A stretch of 52,872 nucleotides of DNA from an uncultured Actinomycetes bacterium (GCA_903873135.1 CAIQNH010000134.1:1-52872), one strand, 5' to 3'; positions 19,429 to 29,175 are shown, numbered from the stretch's first letter. The notes: generated by a model from the letters alone, not told the origin. Translations and numbers: made by a program.

Positions 19429-19946
19429 GGCGACCGAGGGACCTCCTGGTCCCCGTCGCTGAGCTGCGCCGTCGTCCCGGCAACCGGACCGAGGTCGACC
19501 TGGAGGTCCCCGCCGGCGGACTCGCCACCTCGAGCGCCTCGGTGCCGGCGGAGGCCGTGGCCCGGGTGCACCTCGTCCTGGAGTCCCAGTCCGACGGCGT
19601 GACGGTCGCCGGTCGCGTCGGTGTGCCGTGGGAGGGGGCCTGCCGTCGATGCCTCGATCCCTGCGGTGGCGACCTCGAGGTCGAGGTCGCCGAGGTGTTC
19701 TCGGACCATCCGGACGGACTCGACCTCCTCCCCTTCAGCGGGGACGCCGTGGATCTCACCGCCGCCGTGACCGAGGCGATCGTGCTCGGGCTCCCGCTCG
19801 CCCCGTTGTGCCGGTCGGACTGCCCCGGACCCGAGCCCGCAGCGTTCCCGGTGGCGGTGGAGTCCGACGCACCGGCCGAGCGGCGGGATCCCCGCTGGGC
19901 CGCCCTCGACGAGCTCCGCTTCGACCCGGGGGAGCCCGGCGGCTAA
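19425..19946 (+). CDS. DUF177/YceD family protein
   Basis: 173 residues. The pattern WEGACRRCLDP ... PLCRSDCPG ... DPRWAALDEL matches DUF177 (YceD), usually encoded directly before rpmF and linked to 23S rRNA or ribosome metabolism. Two Cys pairs are kept, suggesting metal binding. GTG at 19425 overlaps the preceding stop. The gene ends in TAA, rare in this window, and those bases are also the start of the TAACGT -10 for rpmF. Confidence 0.88.
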   Translation: MRRPRDLLVPVAELRRRPGNRTEVDLEVPAGGLATSSASVPAEAVARVHLVLESQSDGVTVAGRVGVPWEGACRRCLDPCGGDLEVEVAEVFSDHPDGLDLLPFSGDAVDLTAAVTEAIVLGLPLAPLCRSDCPGPEPAAFPVAVESDAPAERRDPRWAALDELRFDPGEPGG

Positions 19947-19949
19947 CGT
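19920..19949 (+). promoter_or_regulatory. Promoter (TTCGAC, 18 bp, TAACGT) for rpmF, overlapping the DUF177 stop
   Basis: TTCGAC at 19920-19925, 18-bp spacer, TAACGT at 19944-19949. The TAA stop of the preceding gene forms the first half of the -10. The leader to rpmF would be about 65 nt. Confidence 0.5.
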
Positions 19950-20020
19950 GTCCCTCCGGTCGATCCGTCGGCCGGGGTTCCCGACCAGGGATCCCGTCCC
20001 CGAACGCTGACGAGCGAGTC

Positions 20021-20200
20021 ATGGCTGTCCCCAAGAAGAAGACGTCGAAGTCCAAGAGCCGGAGTCGCCGGGCGTCCAACTGGCGTCTCGACGCCCCGGC
20101 CCGCAGCACCTGCCCCCGCTGTGGTGCGGTGAAGCTCCCGCACCACGTGTGCGGCAACTGCGGCTGGTACCACGGCCGTCAGGCCCTCGAGCTGGACTGA
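20021..20200 (+). CDS. rpmF: 50S ribosomal protein L32
   Basis: 59 residues: MAVPKKKTSKSKSRSRRAS at the N-terminus, then CPRCGAVKLPHHVCGNCGWY with two CxxC pairs, so this is the zinc-binding form of L32. The DUF177-rpmF order is conserved in bacteria. Only a weak SD (GAGCGAG) precedes the ATG. A 7-bp hairpin follows the stop. Confidence 0.97.
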   Translation: MAVPKKKTSKSKSRSRRASNWRLDAPARSTCPRCGAVKLPHHVCGNCGWYHGRQALELD

Positions 20201-20210
20201 CCGGCCCCCG

Positions 20211-20227
20211 ACCGGCGCTCCGCCGGT
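20211..20227 (+). terminator. Hairpin after rpmF
   Basis: ACCGGCG and CGCCGGT form a perfect 7-bp stem with a CTC loop, ten bases after the rpmF stop. There is no T-tract, as is common in GC-rich actinobacteria. Confidence 0.45.
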
Positions 20228-20265
20228 GGCCGTCCGGCATCCCCCCGCCCGTCGCCTCGGGTGGC

Positions 20266-20271
20266 TAGTGT
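20266..20271 (+). promoter_or_regulatory. -10 element (TAGTGT) for acpP, with a leader of about 115 nt
   Basis: TAGTGT lies about 120 bp before the GTG at 20392. The leader between them holds a CGGGAC/GTCCCG hairpin (20285-20301) and several GCAGG repeats before a strong SD. No clear -35. Confidence 0.4.
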
Positions 20272-20284
20272 CCAACACGCCCTG

Positions 20285-20301
20285 CGGGACGACTGGTCCC
20301 G
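20285..20301 (+). promoter_or_regulatory. Hairpin in the acpP leader
   Basis: CGGGAC and GTCCCG form a 6-bp stem with a GACTG loop near the predicted 5' end of the acpP transcript. Function unknown. Confidence 0.25.
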
Positions 20302-20391
20302 GGTCCGTCGAGCGGCCCGACCGGCCGTGACCCCGGAGCCGCAGGTGGCCGCAGGAACAGGCAGGATCACGCAGGAAGAGGTAGGAGCCTC

Positions 20392-20679
20392 GTGCCCTCC
20401 GAGACACACGTGCAGCAAGGACCGATCTCCCGGGAGGAGGTGCTCCGCATCGTCGTGGAGCGTCTCGCCGAGATCCTCGAGATCGACGCGGGGACGATCT
20501 CCGAGGAACAGTCCTTCGCCGAGGACCTGCGTGCCGACTCGCTCGCCCTGATCGAGCTGGTCGAGGTGCTCGAGGACGAGTTCGGAGAGCGGAGCGTCGG
20601 GTTCCGCATCGAGGACGAGGACCTCGAGGACCTCGTGACCGTCCGGGATGCCGTTGACTACGTCCACGCCCGGCTCTGA
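20392..20679 (+). CDS. acpP: Acyl carrier protein
   Basis: 95 residues, acidic. EDLRADSLALIELVEVLEDE contains the DSL motif; its Ser is the 4'-phosphopantetheine attachment site. GTG at 20392 is preceded by an SD (GGTAGGAG). It lies between rpmF and rnc. In many bacteria that stretch holds plsX-fabH-fabD-fabG-acpP, so only the ACP remains here. It could serve general fatty-acid synthesis or a dedicated pathway. The rnc start lies inside its last 32 bp. Confidence 0.9.
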   Translation: MPSETHVQQGPISREEVLRIVVERLAEILEIDAGTISEEQSFAEDLRADSLALIELVEVLEDEFGERSVGFRIEDEDLEDLVTVRDAVDYVHARL

Positions 20680-21475
20680 CCCGGTCGACGGCCCAGCCGT
20701 CGACGGCGCGCCCCGGACGATCGAGGATCGTCTCGGCCACCGGTTCGCCGACCCCGACCTGCTCGAACTGGCCCTCCGTCACCGGTCCTGGTGCTCCGAG
20801 CACGGCGGCGTCCTGTCCAACGAGCGGCTGGAGTTCCTCGGTGACGCCGTGCTCGGGGTCGTCGTGACCGACCACCTGTACCGGTCCGATCCGGAGCGTC
20901 CCGAGGGTGTGCTGGCCCGGTGCCGGGCCGAGCTCGTCAACGCCGTCGCGCTCGCCGGCGTGGCCCGGGAGATCGACCTCGGGGCCTCCCTGCGCCTCGG
21001 TCGGGGCGAGGACCAGACGGGCGGGCGGAACAAGACGTCCATCCTGGCCGACGGGCTCGAGGCCCTGATCGGCGCGGTGTACCTCGACGGAGGGGTCGAG
21101 GCGGCCACCGAGGTGGTCCTCCGCCTGTTCGGCGACCGGATCGACGCCGTGCTGCGGGGTTCGGTGGACTCCGACGCCAAGTCGAGGTTGCAGGAGCTCG
21201 CCGCCCAGTTCGGCGGAGAACCACCCCGCTACCGACTGACCGAGGAGGGTCCGGAGCACGACAAGCGCTTCACCGCCCGGGTCGAGGTGGCGGGGTGCGC
21301 GGGGACCGGCGTCGGCCGGACCAAGAAGGAGGCCGAGCAGGTCGCCGCCCGCGGCGCCGCCGCCGAACTCCTCGCCAGGTTCGCCGCCGGGGACCAGCCC
21401 GGGGGCGGCCCGCCCGACGACACCCGGTCGACCGCTCCGGTCGACCCCATCCAGACCGGAGGCCACTGTGCCTGA
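20648..21475 (+). CDS. rnc: Ribonuclease III
   Basis: 275 residues. NERLEFLGDAVLG is the RNase III signature; LADGLEALIGAVYLDGG holds the second set of acidic metal-binding residues; SRLQELAAQFGGEPPRY begins the dsRNA-binding domain, ending KKEAEQVAARGAAAELL. It processes rRNA precursors and structured mRNAs. ATG at 20648 is inside the end of acpP, with only a weak SD, so expression is probably coupled. A Pro/Gly-rich tail of about 30 residues follows the dsRBD. Confidence 0.96.
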   Translation: MPLTTSTPGSDPVDGPAVDGAPRTIEDRLGHRFADPDLLELALRHRSWCSEHGGVLSNERLEFLGDAVLGVVVTDHLYRSDPERPEGVLARCRAELVNAVALAGVAREIDLGASLRLGRGEDQTGGRNKTSILADGLEALIGAVYLDGGVEAATEVVLRLFGDRIDAVLRGSVDSDAKSRLQELAAQFGGEPPRYRLTEEGPEHDKRFTARVEVAGCAGTGVGRTKKEAEQVAARGAAAELLARFAAGDQPGGGPPDDTRSTAPVDPIQTGGHCA

Positions 21476-22301
21476 GCTCCCCGAGATCGAACTGCTGCGT
21501 CGGGACCTGGACCGGGACGTGGGTGGTCGCAAGGTCAAGGCCGTCGACGTCCCGGGTGCGGGGCTCGTGTCGCACCCGACCAAGAAGGCCTTCGCCACGG
21601 CGCTGGTCGGGACCAAGCTCACGGGCGCACGTCGACGCGGCACCACGATCCTCGTGGGCGTCGACGGGACCCACGAGATCGTGCTCACGCTCGGCGACCA
21701 GACCCGCCTCCGGCGTCAGGCGGCCAAGGAGCCGACCATCAAGGGGACGGCGATGGTGATCAGCTTCACCCAGGGTCCGCAGCTCCGCCTGATCGACCCG
21801 AAGCGCCAGGGCTCGGTCGAGCTCGTCGCCGTCGAGGAGCTCGCCGAGCGCCACCCCGAGTTCGCCAACCTCGGCCTCGACCCGGCCGACGAGCCCATCT
21901 CCTGGACGACCTTCGGCGAGGCGCTCCTCCGTCGCGACGAGCGGCTCAAGGTGGTGCTCACGGACCCGACGTTCCTGGTCGGGATCGGCCCCGTCTACTC
22001 CGACGAGATCCTGTTCCACGCCGGCCTCCGCTACGACCGGATCGCCTCGGGTCTCAACACCCAGGAGATCCGTCGGCTGTACCGGGCGGTCGTCGAGACG
22101 GTCCACGACGCGATCAAGTACGGGGGCACCTCGATCGGCCCCGACGGGTGGGTCGGACTCGACGGGTCGCCCGGTTCGTACGGCGAGCACCTCACCGTCT
22201 ACAAGCGGGACGGCCAGATGAGCCCCCGGTCACGGGGCCCCATCGTCAAGACGAGGTACGGGAGCGGCTACACCTACTACTGCGAACAGACGCAGGTGTA
22301 G
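21468..22301 (+). CDS. Divergent Fpg/MutM/Nei-family protein with a lost zinc finger
   Basis: 277 residues. The start MPELPEIE keeps the Pro and Glu that act in catalysis, and the helix-two-turn-helix region is recognisable (FLVGIGPVYSDEILFHAGL). Against E. coli Fpg, aligned by eye: the active-site Lys region RRAKYLL is RRRGTTIL, the HLGMSG loop is TLGDQT, the DPRRFG void-filling segment is DPKRQG, and Asn of GNIY is Pro. The C-terminal zinc finger keeps only one of four Cys: GEPCRVCG is GQMSPRSRG and FYCRQC is YYCEQT. The position between rnc and smc is that of mycobacterial fpg. It may be a zinc-less lesion glycosylase or a binding-only protein. Confidence 0.85.
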   Translation: MPELPEIELLRRDLDRDVGGRKVKAVDVPGAGLVSHPTKKAFATALVGTKLTGARRRGTTILVGVDGTHEIVLTLGDQTRLRRQAAKEPTIKGTAMVISFTQGPQLRLIDPKRQGSVELVAVEELAERHPEFANLGLDPADEPISWTTFGEALLRRDERLKVVLTDPTFLVGIGPVYSDEILFHAGLRYDRIASGLNTQEIRRLYRAVVETVHDAIKYGGTSIGPDGWVGLDGSPGSYGEHLTVYKRDGQMSPRSRGPIVKTRYGSGYTYYCEQTQV

Positions 22302-22311
22302 CCCGGAAACG

Positions 22312-22343
22312 GGGTGCGGCGACGGCCCGGCGGGGTCGCACCC
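22312..22343 (+). terminator. Hairpin after the MutM-like gene
   Basis: GGGTGCG and CGCACCC form a 7-bp stem with an 18-base GC-rich loop ten bases after the stop. It may end transcription or belong to the smc leader. No clear smc promoter was found in the 150-bp gap. Confidence 0.35.
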
Positions 22344-22451
22344 AGGGGTGATCCGGGACGGACGAGACCACAACAGACGGACGATCGGCTGGGGAGTCGG
22401 ACGGTGTGCGCACGGCGTGCACGACTGCTCCTCGCCGGGCGAGGGAGCACG

Positions 22452-25400
22452 GTGTTCCTCAAGACACTGCAGATCAAGGGATTCAAGTCGTTCGCCGACC
22501 CGGCGACGATCGCGCTCGAGCCCGGCGTGACCGTGGTGGTCGGACCGAACGGCTCGGGGAAGTCGAACGTGGTCGACGCCATCGGCTGGGTGCTCGGCGC
22601 CCAGGCGCCGTCGGCCGTGCGCTCCCAGAAGATGGACGACGTCATCTTCGCCGGATCGGGCAACCGGACGCCCCTCGGGCGCGCCGAGGTCGCCATCACC
22701 ATCGACAACTCCGCCGGTCTGCTCGACATCGACTTCACCGAGGTGACCATCTCCCGCCTGCTGTTCCGGTCGGGGGAGTCGGAGTACGCCATCAACGGGG
22801 TCCCGTGCCGTCTGCTCGACATCACCGACCTGCTCTCCGACACGGGCGTGGGTCGTCAGCAGCACGTGATCATCTCGCAGGGCAACATCGACGCGGTCCT
22901 GAACTCGCGCCCGGAGGACCGGCGGCTCATCATCGAGGAGGCGGCCGGTGTCCTGAAGTACCGCCGTCGCAAGGAGAAGGCGCAGCGCCGGCTCGCCGAC
23001 ACCGACACCCACCTGACCCGGGTCCAGGACCTCCTCCGCGAGGTCCGGCGCCAGCTCCGCCCGCTCGAGCGCCAGGCCGAGGCGGCCCGTCGCCACGGCG
23101 ACCTGGTCGCCGAGCTGACCTCCCTCCGACTGTTCGTCGCCGGTCGCGAGGTGGAACGGCTGCGTCGGATCCTCGAGCAGTCCTCGGCACGTCAGCACCA
23201 ACTGCGCACCGACGGCGACCGGCTCCGGGCCCAGCTCGGTGATCTCGACGCCCGCATCCTGACGGCCGAGGCTGACCTGGCCGCGCTCGGTGGACGCGAT
23301 CTGTCCGACGCCCTGGTCCGCTACGAGCGGCTCGAGGAGCGGGGTCGGGGCGTGGCGGCACTGCTGGTCGAGCGGGCCGCCGGTGTCGAGCGGGAGCTCG
23401 CTGCCGCCGTCGACGCCGCCGTGGTGGCGTCGCTCGAGTCCGAGCGGGGCACGCTGCAGTCCGAGGCCGAACAGGTCGCCACCGAGCGCCAGGCGCTGGA
23501 GCACGACTCCGACGAGCTCCTCCGTGACGAGGCGACGCTGGCCGACCGTCGCGCCGCGTTCGAGGAGGAGTGGGGCGACGGGGTGGTCGTGCCCGCCGGC
23601 GAGGGTGCCGCCCTGCGTGGCGAGATCGCAGCGTTGCGGACCGCCGGCGAACGGGCGGCGGTCGACGAGCAGCGCCTGACGGGACGTCGGACCTCGATCG
23701 AGTCCCGGCTCCGCCGGCTCGGTGAGGAGCAGTCGGAGCTCGACGCCGCCCTGGCCACGGCCAGCGAGTCCGGCCCGGTGCGTCGCGCCGCTGCCGAGGA
23801 GGCCGGGGCCGCGGCGCGTCGGGCCGAGGAGGAGCTCGCCGCGGCCGAGGCGGCCGCCACGGAGGCCGAGGTGGACCACTCGGCCTGGACGGCCCGGGTG
23901 GAGGCGCTCTCGCTCGCCCTGGACGAGGCCCGGGAGCGCTCCGGTGCCACCACGCTCGCCTCGCTCGACGGCACGCTCGGCACCCTGGCGGAGCTGGTCG
24001 AGGTGGACGACGGCTGGGTCGAGGCGTTCGAGGCCGCCGCGAGCGAGGCGCTGGGTGCCGTGGTCGTCGCCGACGTCTCCGCCGCCCGCCGGGGTCTGCG
24101 GTCGCTCGTCGACGGCGACCACGCCGGGGCCGTGCTCGCACTCGGCCCCGCAGGTGGGGCCGGGCCGCGTCCGGCATTCGGCGAGTCCGTGCGGGACCAC
24201 GTCCGGCCGTCGGATCGTGCGGGCGCGGCTGCCCGCGGGGTCGCCGACCTGCTCGACGCCCTGTTGTCGCGGGCCGTGCTGGTCCGGGGCGGCTGGGAGG
24301 CTGCGGTCGAGGCGTCCCTGCGGGACCCCTCGGCGGTCGTCGTCACCGAGGCCGGCGGCCGGTACGGATCGACCGGGTGGCGACTGCGGGCGGCCGGCTC
24401 GGGTGCCACGGGTGCTGCGCTCGACGAGGCCCGCTCCCGGGTGGACGCCACGGCGGCGGCCCGGGACGCCGCCCGGGCACGACGGGCGACCGCCCGCACG
24501 GCGGTGGATCGGACGAGGACGGAGCTCGTCGCCGCCGAACGGGCGGTCGAGGCCGACCGGGCAGCCGCACGTGAGGCGACCGAGCGCACCGGGCGGATCG
24601 AGCAGGACCGGGCCGAGCTGTCCGAGGAGCTCGAGTCGCTCCTCGTGCACCTGGCCGAGCTCGTGGAGCGCACCCGGGGCGAGTCGGCACGGCTGGCCGA
24701 CCTCGAGCAGCAGCTGCCGGCGGTCGAGGCCGCCGAGCAGGCGGTCGACACGCAGGCCCAGCGGCTCACCACGGCACGGGACGAGCTCGAGGCGGCGGCC
24801 GCCACGATCGCAGCGCGACGGACCGACCTCGAGGTCCGCACCGCGGCGCTCGACGAGCGTCGCCGCTACGTCGAGGAACGGCGCTCGCAGGTCGAGGAGC
24901 GGCTCGGCCGGCTCGAGCAGCACAGCGCCGAGGCAGCCGGTCGCCGGGCCGAGCTCGAGGCTCGCCGGGACGCGATCACCAGGCTCTCCGGAGTCGTCGG
25001 CGGGTTGCAGGACGTGGTGGTGGACCACCTCGGCGCCCTCCGGGAGGAGCGACGGGTGCAGTCCGAGGCGGCCCGCTCCGCCACCGAGCTGCTCGAGGGT
25101 CTCCGCAACCAGCGCTCCACCGACGAGCGCTCGCTCGAGTCGGCCCGGACCGAGCTGCAGCAGGCGGAGGTGTCCGACGCCGAGACACGTCTGCGACTGG
25201 AGACGCTGACCGAGACGCTGCGACTCGACCACGACTGTGGCCCGGACGAGGCCACTGCGGCCGAGTGCCCGCCGCTCGCCGAGGGGGTCACCGCCCCGGC
25301 GAGGATCCGCGAGCTCGAGCGCGAGCTGCGGATCATGGGGCCGATCAACCCGCTGGCGCTGGCGGAGTTCACGGAGCTGAGCGAGCGCCACGAGCTCTAC

Positions 25401-25940
25401 ACCCAGCAGCTCGACGACATCCGTCAGTCCCGACGGGAGCTCTCCAAGGTCATCAAGGCGATCGACGAGGAGATCGTCTCGGTGTTCGCCTCCGCCTACG
25501 CCGACGTGAGCGAGAACTTCACGAAGCTCTTCGAGACGCTCTTCCCCGGCGGCCAGGGTCGTCTCAGTCTGACTGCGCCCGACGACCTCCTCGAGACCGG
25601 CATCGAGCTCGAGGCCCGCCCCTCCGGCAAGAACGTCCGGAAGCTCTCCCTGCTCTCGGGTGGGGAGCGCTCCCTCACGGCGCTCGCGTACCTGTTCGCC
25701 GTGTTCCGGTCGCGGCCGTCGCCGTTCTACGTGATGGACGAGGTCGAGGCCGCGCTCGACGACGTCAACCTGCACCGCTTCCTCGACCTGGTGGCGGAGT
25801 TCCGGGACACGGCGCAGCTCATCATCGTCAGCCACCAGAAGCGGACGATGGAGGCGGCCGACGTGCTCTACGGCGTGACCATGGAGCCGGGCGGATCGAC
25901 CAAGGTGATCTCGGAGCGCGCCGCCTCGGTGCTCGAGTAG
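22452..25940 (+). CDS. smc: Chromosome segregation ATPase SMC
   Basis: 1,162 residues, full length. Walker A GPNGSGKSN (31-39), the FKSFADP N-terminus, RLIIEEAAGV, a first coiled coil, a hinge at about 500-640 (GTLAELVEVDDGWVEAFEAA, VLALGP, TEAGGRYGSTGWRLR), a second coiled coil, LLSGGERSLTALAYLFAVF (signature) and YVMDEVEAALDDVN (Walker B). With ScpAB it organises and segregates the chromosome. GTG at 22452 follows a GAGGGAG site. Coiled coils are Ala/Glu/Arg-rich. The TAG stop is one of only four non-TGA stops in the window. Confidence 0.97.
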   Translation: MFLKTLQIKGFKSFADPATIALEPGVTVVVGPNGSGKSNVVDAIGWVLGAQAPSAVRSQKMDDVIFAGSGNRTPLGRAEVAITIDNSAGLLDIDFTEVTISRLLFRSGESEYAINGVPCRLLDITDLLSDTGVGRQQHVIISQGNIDAVLNSRPEDRRLIIEEAAGVLKYRRRKEKAQRRLADTDTHLTRVQDLLREVRRQLRPLERQAEAARRHGDLVAELTSLRLFVAGREVERLRRILEQSSARQHQLRTDGDRLRAQLGDLDARILTAEADLAALGGRDLSDALVRYERLEERGRGVAALLVERAAGVERELAAAVDAAVVASLESERGTLQSEAEQVATERQALEHDSDELLRDEATLADRRAAFEEEWGDGVVVPAGEGAALRGEIAALRTAGERAAVDEQRLTGRRTSIESRLRRLGEEQSELDAALATASESGPVRRAAAEEAGAAARRAEEELAAAEAAATEAEVDHSAWTARVEALSLALDEARERSGATTLASLDGTLGTLAELVEVDDGWVEAFEAAASEALGAVVVADVSAARRGLRSLVDGDHAGAVLALGPAGGAGPRPAFGESVRDHVRPSDRAGAAARGVADLLDALLSRAVLVRGGWEAAVEASLRDPSAVVVTEAGGRYGSTGWRLRAAGSGATGAALDEARSRVDATAAARDAARARRATARTAVDRTRTELVAAERAVEADRAAAREATERTGRIEQDRAELSEELESLLVHLAELVERTRGESARLADLEQQLPAVEAAEQAVDTQAQRLTTARDELEAAAATIAARRTDLEVRTAALDERRRYVEERRSQVEERLGRLEQHSAEAAGRRAELEARRDAITRLSGVVGGLQDVVVDHLGALREERRVQSEAARSATELLEGLRNQRSTDERSLESARTELQQAEVSDAETRLRLETLTETLRLDHDCGPDEATAAECPPLAEGVTAPARIRELERELRIMGPINPLALAEFTELSERHELYTQQLDDIRQSRRELSKVIKAIDEEIVSVFASAYADVSENFTKLFETLFPGGQGRLSLTAPDDLLETGIELEARPSGKNVRKLSLLSGGERSLTALAYLFAVFRSRPSPFYVMDEVEAALDDVNLHRFLDLVAEFRDTAQLIIVSHQKRTMEAADVLYGVTMEPGGSTKVISERAASVLE

Positions 25941-25949
25941 CCGAGCGGC

Positions 25950-26924
25950 TCAGGGGAGCCGGCTGAACCAGCGGAGCGAGAGTCCGCCGGCGACGAGCAG
26001 CAGCAGCAGGCCGATCCCGACGAACCGGTACGAGACGTCGGTCTCCTCCTCGTCGTAGCCGACCGTCGAACCGAGCTCGGAGTACACCGACTGCAGGTCG
26101 GTGGCGGACTCGGCGGTGTACGCCGTGCCCCCGGTGCCGTCGGCGAGCGACCGGAGCTCCTCGACGTTCACGGGCACCTTGGTGCGCTGCCCGACGCCGT
26201 TGCCGTCCTGGTCGACCGTGATCTCGCCGTCCGGGGTCCCGTAGGCGATGGTCGTGATGGCCACGCCGGCCTCGTTGGCGAGCGGGATCGCATCGGCCGT
26301 GGGCAGACCCACCGTCGTCTCGCCGTCGGAGATGAGGACGACCGCGGCGTCCGGGGTACCGCCGTCCTCCACGCCGATCGACTGGTTCTGGACGACGTCG
26401 AGTGACAGTCGCACGGCGTCGCCGATCGCCGTCGACTTCTGCAGCTCGAGGTTGTCGATCGCGAACTTCACCTGCTCGTGGTCCTGGGTGGGCGGCACCA
26501 GCAGCTGGGCGCTCCCGGCGAACCCGATGAGCCCCACGTTCAGGTTCTCCGGGAGCTGGTCCACGAACTCCTTGGCCGCGGTCTGGGCAGCCTCGAGACG
26601 GTTCGGGGAGACGTCGGTGGCGGCCATGGAGAGCGAGGTGTCGATGGCGAGGACGATCGTGGTGCGCTCCCGGGGAACCCGCTCGATCGCGACGGGCTGG
26701 GCGAAGGCCACCACCAGGCTGGCGAGCGCCAGGACGAAGGCGCCGGCGACCAGGTGCCGTCGCCATCCCGGGCGTCGGGGGGCGACCTGGTCGAGCAGGT
26801 CGAGGCTCGTGAAGCGCACCGTGTACCGGGGGCGGGTGAACTGCACCACCACGTACAGGGCGACCAGCGCCACCACGACGACGGCGAGCCAGAGTCGGGT
26901 GGGTTCGGCGAACCAGTCGGTCAT
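25950..26924 (-). CDS. VWA-domain membrane protein of a MoxR cassette (BatA-like)
   Basis: 324 residues. Two N-terminal membrane segments (WLAVVVVALVALYVVVQF and HLVAGAFVLALASLVVAF), then a von Willebrand A domain with the MIDAS motif DTSLSM, ISDGETTVG as the later metal-binding segment, and a C-terminal membrane helix (GIGLLLLLVAGGLSL). This is the Aerotolerance BatA-like layout. ATG at 26924 overlaps the DUF58 stop (ATGA), with GAGGAG upstream. The cassette MoxR-DUF58-VWA is thought to help assemble or load metals into protein complexes; the client is unknown. Confidence 0.9.
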   Translation of the reverse strand: MTDWFAEPTRLWLAVVVVALVALYVVVQFTRPRYTVRFTSLDLLDQVAPRRPGWRRHLVAGAFVLALASLVVAFAQPVAIERVPRERTTIVLAIDTSLSMAATDVSPNRLEAAQTAAKEFVDQLPENLNVGLIGFAGSAQLLVPPTQDHEQVKFAIDNLELQKSTAIGDAVRLSLDVVQNQSIGVEDGGTPDAAVVLISDGETTVGLPTADAIPLANEAGVAITTIAYGTPDGEITVDQDGNGVGQRTKVPVNVEELRSLADGTGGTAYTAESATDLQSVYSELGSTVGYDEEETDVSYRFVGIGLLLLLVAGGLSLRWFSRLP

Positions 26925-27861
26925 CGGGGGCTCCTCACGGCGACGGTCTCGGCGCGACGTCGGCGCTCGCCGACGTGGCGGGCCAGTTCCATGAGCCAGT
27001 CGCCGTCGGTGCGCAGGACGAGGTGGTCGGCACCTGCGCCCCGGACGGCTCGGGCCACGGCGGCCTGGTGGTCGGCGGCCAGCTGGGCGAACCGGGCCCG
27101 CACGCCGGCGTCGTCCGTGTTCACCTCCCGGGTCGCACCGGTCGTCGGGTCGAGGAACTCCACCACGCCGACCGGGGGCAGTTCGAGCTCCCGGGGGTCC
27201 ACCACGGAGATGCACAGCACGCTGTGCCGGAGGGCGACGGTGCCGAGCGCCGTGCGCCACCGGTCCGGGTGGCCCGCGAAGTCGGAGACGACCACCACGA
27301 GGCCCCGCCGGGGTGCCATCGCCCCGAGGCGGCGGAGCGCGGTGTCGAGCTCGGCCGGGCCCGACTCGTCGGCTCGCGGCGTGGCCTGGATGCGCGACAG
27401 GAGACCCAGCAGGTGCTTGCGGCCCTGGCGGGGCGGCACGGTCTCGGTCGACGCGCCCCGGAGGATCATGCCGCCCACCCGGTTGCCGCCCCGGGCGGTC
27501 ACGAGTCCGACCCCGGCGGCGGCGGCGAGGGCGAGGTCCCGCTTCTCGCAGGTGACCGTGCCGAAGTCGAGGCTCGAGGACCGGTCGACCAGCATCCACG
27601 TCTCGAGCTCGCGGTCGGCGATCGTCTCCCTGATGTGCGGTGACTGCATGCGGGCCGTGACGTTCCAGTCGATCCTGCGGACGTCGTCACCGGGCTCGTA
27701 GGTGCGGGTCTCGCCGAGTTCGCTGCCGCGCCCGGGCACGAGGCCCTCGAAGTCGCCGTGGAGCATGCCGTCGAGCCGGCGCGTGACGTCCAGGGTGAGG
27801 CGCCGGAGCACCTCCTCGGCCGGCCGGTCGCCGACCAGTCCCAGGGTGTCGGACAGCCCGC

Positions 27862-27865
<4 letters not shown>
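26921..27865 (-). CDS. DUF58 protein of a MoxR cassette
   Basis: 314 residues. GRGSELGETRTYEPGDDVRR and IDWNVTARM are the DUF58 hallmark; a VWA-like half follows with the degenerate MIDAS VDRSSSLDFG. In MoxR cassettes this protein partners the AAA+ ATPase. GTG at 27865 overlaps the moxR stop (GTGA). A GTG 18 bp further upstream would sit inside moxR and is less likely. The three genes are tightly coupled. Confidence 0.92.
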
Positions 27866-28941
<1,076 letters not shown>

Positions 28942-29026
28942 CGGTCCTCCGTGTCGTCGCCGCCGCCCCGGGGCGGCGTGCTCGGTCTGGTGCGCCGGGT
29001 CTCGGGCCGGTTCGCTCTGGTCGCCC

Positions 29027-29032
29027 ACGGTA
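29027..29032 (-). promoter_or_regulatory. -10 element (TACCGT) of the moxR cassette
   Basis: TACCGT on the minus strand overlaps a GTG codon at 29028, so transcription from it would begin about 80 nt before the SD-led start at 28941. This argues for the downstream start. Confidence 0.4.
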
Positions 29033-29175
29033 GGCGCACCGACCGACGGTGGCGGCGCAACGGTCCTGTGGGGCTGATCCGACCTTCAGGATGCCCCGTC
29101 GCCCCCGCTGGCCGGCGGCCGCCCCGGGCCGGGCACCGATCAGGGCCGCCGAGTCGCCCTCGACCGGAGGGCCGG

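Noticed and set aside
22302-22451. Promoter for smc in the 150-bp gap
   Set aside because: No TANNNT or paired -35/-10 was convincing; only the hairpin at 22312-22343 and the SD were clear.
22230-25835. A 1,201-codon open frame antisense to smc
   Set aside because: GC-rich DNA lacks stop codons in shadow frames. The translation is repetitive, with no motifs, while the plus strand encodes an unmistakable SMC protein.
25938-25965. Terminator between convergent smc and the VWA gene
   Set aside because: AGCCG/CGGCT pairing has a two-base loop, too small for a stable hairpin.
28942-29028. Upstream GTG start for moxR
   Set aside because: The codon lies inside the -10 hexamer and the extension is low-complexity; an SD-led GTG lies at 28941.
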